64,000 nt of DNA, taken from assembly GCF_014779765.1 (NCBI RefSeq), contig NZ_JACXZA010000001.1, positions 1,240,001 to 1,304,000 on the forward strand. Reading direction: 5' to 3'. A program made the translations under genes and the position numbers. Below, piece after piece: positions 62,761 to 64,000 of the stretch; the first letter of the stretch is position 1; each line of letters starts with the position of its first letter. The notes beneath the pieces are model-generated. The model saw only the letters and a program-made list of their open reading frames with translations, had not been told where the DNA came from and ran no database searches. Origin of the DNA: Paenibacillus terricola. GTDB lineage: Bacteria > Bacillota > Bacilli > Paenibacillales > Paenibacillaceae.

Positions 62761-64000
62761 ATGGATATGGCAATTGCATCAACGCCAGCAGTGCCAGCGG
62801 CACAGTCGAAGTCTCCAGCCAATGCAGCTGATTCTTCCAATACAGCCGTAACAGGTAAAGGTCAATTCAGACAGAAGCTTGCGGGTAGTATGAAAGATTC
62901 CTCCGGTACGAACACAGCATCGGGCAAGACGGAAGCAGCTTCGACTGCGACAGCAGATCTGACCAATGCGGCGAAGTCCGAAGCAGCTGTTCCGATGACA
63001 GCTGAGCAGCTTGTTGCAGCGATCGGTGAACTGCTGCAAGGGTTGCAGGATAATGCAGACCAGCAGCAGGCGAACGATACGAATGCACAGGACACGCTTC
63101 AACAAATGTTAGACCAGTTGAATGCGATGCTGACGCTTCTCGGTCAACAGCCTGTTCAGCCCTTGCCGCAAGTTCCGGGATTTGAAGTTGAAGACTTGAA
63201 GGCAGATGTTGCTCAAGCGCTTGTACAGCTTCAACAGACGATTGAAAGCGGCCAATTAGGCGCTGCGAAACTTGGAAACGCAACGGAATGGCTGAGCTCG
63301 CAGCTTCAAGTGCTGCAGCAAACGATGCAGCAGGTGAAAGCGCCATCGACAGAGCAAGCAGCTCCACAAGAGGATGAAACGGTACTGAACACAGTTCCTC
63401 AATCATCCAGTAAGAACGAGCAGGTCACTGCACCCGCTCAGTCCCAAACGACAGTAACGGTCAAAGCTGTGTCGCTGCTAGATCAATTGAATCGCAATAC
63501 GGTAAGTCCGAATCTGCTGCAAGTCGTTGCTGGACAACAGCAAATGAATGAGCAGTCATCTGACGAAACGGTATCCGTAGAAGAAACGCCTGTTGCCATC
63601 AACTTAAGTGCACAAGCTCCTGAGACTGCACAAACGCTCACAATGACACGAACGGTTCAAGTGACACAGCAAGTTCCTGTTCAACAATTTGCTGAAACGA
63701 TGGCGAACTTGATGGTTAACAAATTCGAAGTGAAGACCGCCGTTGGTATGTCGGAAGCTAGACTCACGTTGACGCCAGAGCACCTAGGTCAAGTCGATGT
63801 ACGAATCTCGATGCAGAACGGTCAATTAACCGCACTATTCTTGACCGACTCTAGCGCAGCCAAAGATATGCTGGACAACCAGTTGGCCATGCTTCGTGCG
63901 AATCTTCAGTCGCAAGGCTTGAATGTCGAGAAGCTGGAAGTATCCCAGCAATCGGTTGACAGCCAAATGGCTCAACAGCAAAATAACGGATCCGGCAAAC
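62761..64000 (+). CDS. fliK: Flagellar hook-length control protein FliK (3' end outside window)
   Basis: 413 codons are visible without stop. Gln/Ala/Thr-rich secreted ruler N-terminus; the FliK C-domain is at ~330-400: SEARLTLTPEHLGQVDVRISMQNGQLTALF, with LQSQGLNVEKLEV. FliK measures the hook and switches export at FlhB. GGAAGGAGGTG precedes the ATG. It is the canonical fliK, to be compared with ylqG. Confidence 0.93.
   Translation, partial: MDMAIASTPAVPAAQSKSPANAADSSNTAVTGKGQFRQKLAGSMKDSSGTNTASGKTEAASTATADLTNAAKSEAAVPMTAEQLVAAIGELLQGLQDNADQQQANDTNAQDTLQQMLDQLNAMLTLLGQQPVQPLPQVPGFEVEDLKADVAQALVQLQQTIESGQLGAAKLGNATEWLSSQLQVLQQTMQQVKAPSTEQAAPQEDETVLNTVPQSSSKNEQVTAPAQSQTTVTVKAVSLLDQLNRNTVSPNLLQVVAGQQQMNEQSSDETVSVEETPVAINLSAQAPETAQTLTMTRTVQVTQQVPVQQFAETMANLMVNKFEVKTAVGMSEARLTLTPEHLGQVDVRISMQNGQLTALFLTDSSAAKDMLDNQLAMLRANLQSQGLNVEKLEVSQQSVDSQMAQQQNNGSGK

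Overview
The window is a chromosomal segment of an endospore-forming, flagellated member of the Bacillota, most like Paenibacillus or a close relative in the Paenibacillaceae. The basis is an alpha/beta small acid-soluble spore protein, the sporulation membrane protein YlbJ, low-to-medium GC content, strong AGGAGG ribosome sites with many GTG/TTG starts, and Bacillus-type gene order through rsmD-coaD-ylbM-rpmF, fapR-plsX-fab, smc-ftsY-ylxM-ffh-rpsP-rimM-trmD-rplS, sucCD-dprA-topA-trmFO-hslVU-codY and the start of the fla/che operon. No rRNA, tRNA, CRISPR array, prophage or intact insertion sequence was recognised. The genus call is inference.

Layout. 1-4.7 kb: the end of a sugar or polysaccharide cluster (a transketolase end, a TylF-like methyltransferase, an acyltransferase-glycosyltransferase fusion, a GT2-GtrA protein, a phosphodiester glycosidase). 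4.9-11.7 kb: mixed accessory and housekeeping genes (CBS protein, M29 aminopeptidase, stalk-type secreted protein, P-loop kinase, lipoprotein, beta-carbonic anhydrase, SASP, and a ligase homologue that lacks its catalytic lysine). 12-15.7 kb: arginase, proline dehydrogenase and P5C dehydrogenase, for arginine and proline catabolism. 15.8-20.5 kb: rsmD, coaD, ylbJ, tmcAL, yceD, rpmF. 20.5-21.1 kb: a non-coding stretch with three tandem ~117-bp repeats and a FapR operator. 21.1-28.4 kb: fatty-acid synthesis (fapR, plsX, fabH, fabD, fabG, acpP, fabF) and rnc; fabH and fabD are separated by about 500 nt of hairpin-rich non-coding DNA. 28.6-40.3 kb: smc, the SRP genes, ribosomal proteins and maturation factors, lepB, rbgA, rnhB. 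40.4-43.2 kb: ylqG-ylqH-yraN behind a near-perfect sigma-D promoter. 43.2-55.1 kb: yifB, sucCD, dprA, topA, trmFO, hslVU, codY. 55.3-64 kb: flgB, flgC, fliE-fliJ, ylxF and the first part of fliK, which runs off the window.

The strongest candidates for something undescribed are these. (1) A FliK-like/FlhB-C-like pair (YlqG-YlqH) outside the flagellar operon but with its own sigma-D promoter. (2) A DNA-ligase-fold protein whose nucleophilic lysine and motif IV glutamate are replaced. (3) The structured 500-nt insert between fabH and fabD. (4) The tandem hairpin-forming repeats before fapR, together with a probable AUC start codon for fapR. (5) A short dispersed repeat present in three intergenic regions. 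The core genes themselves look ordinary and intact.
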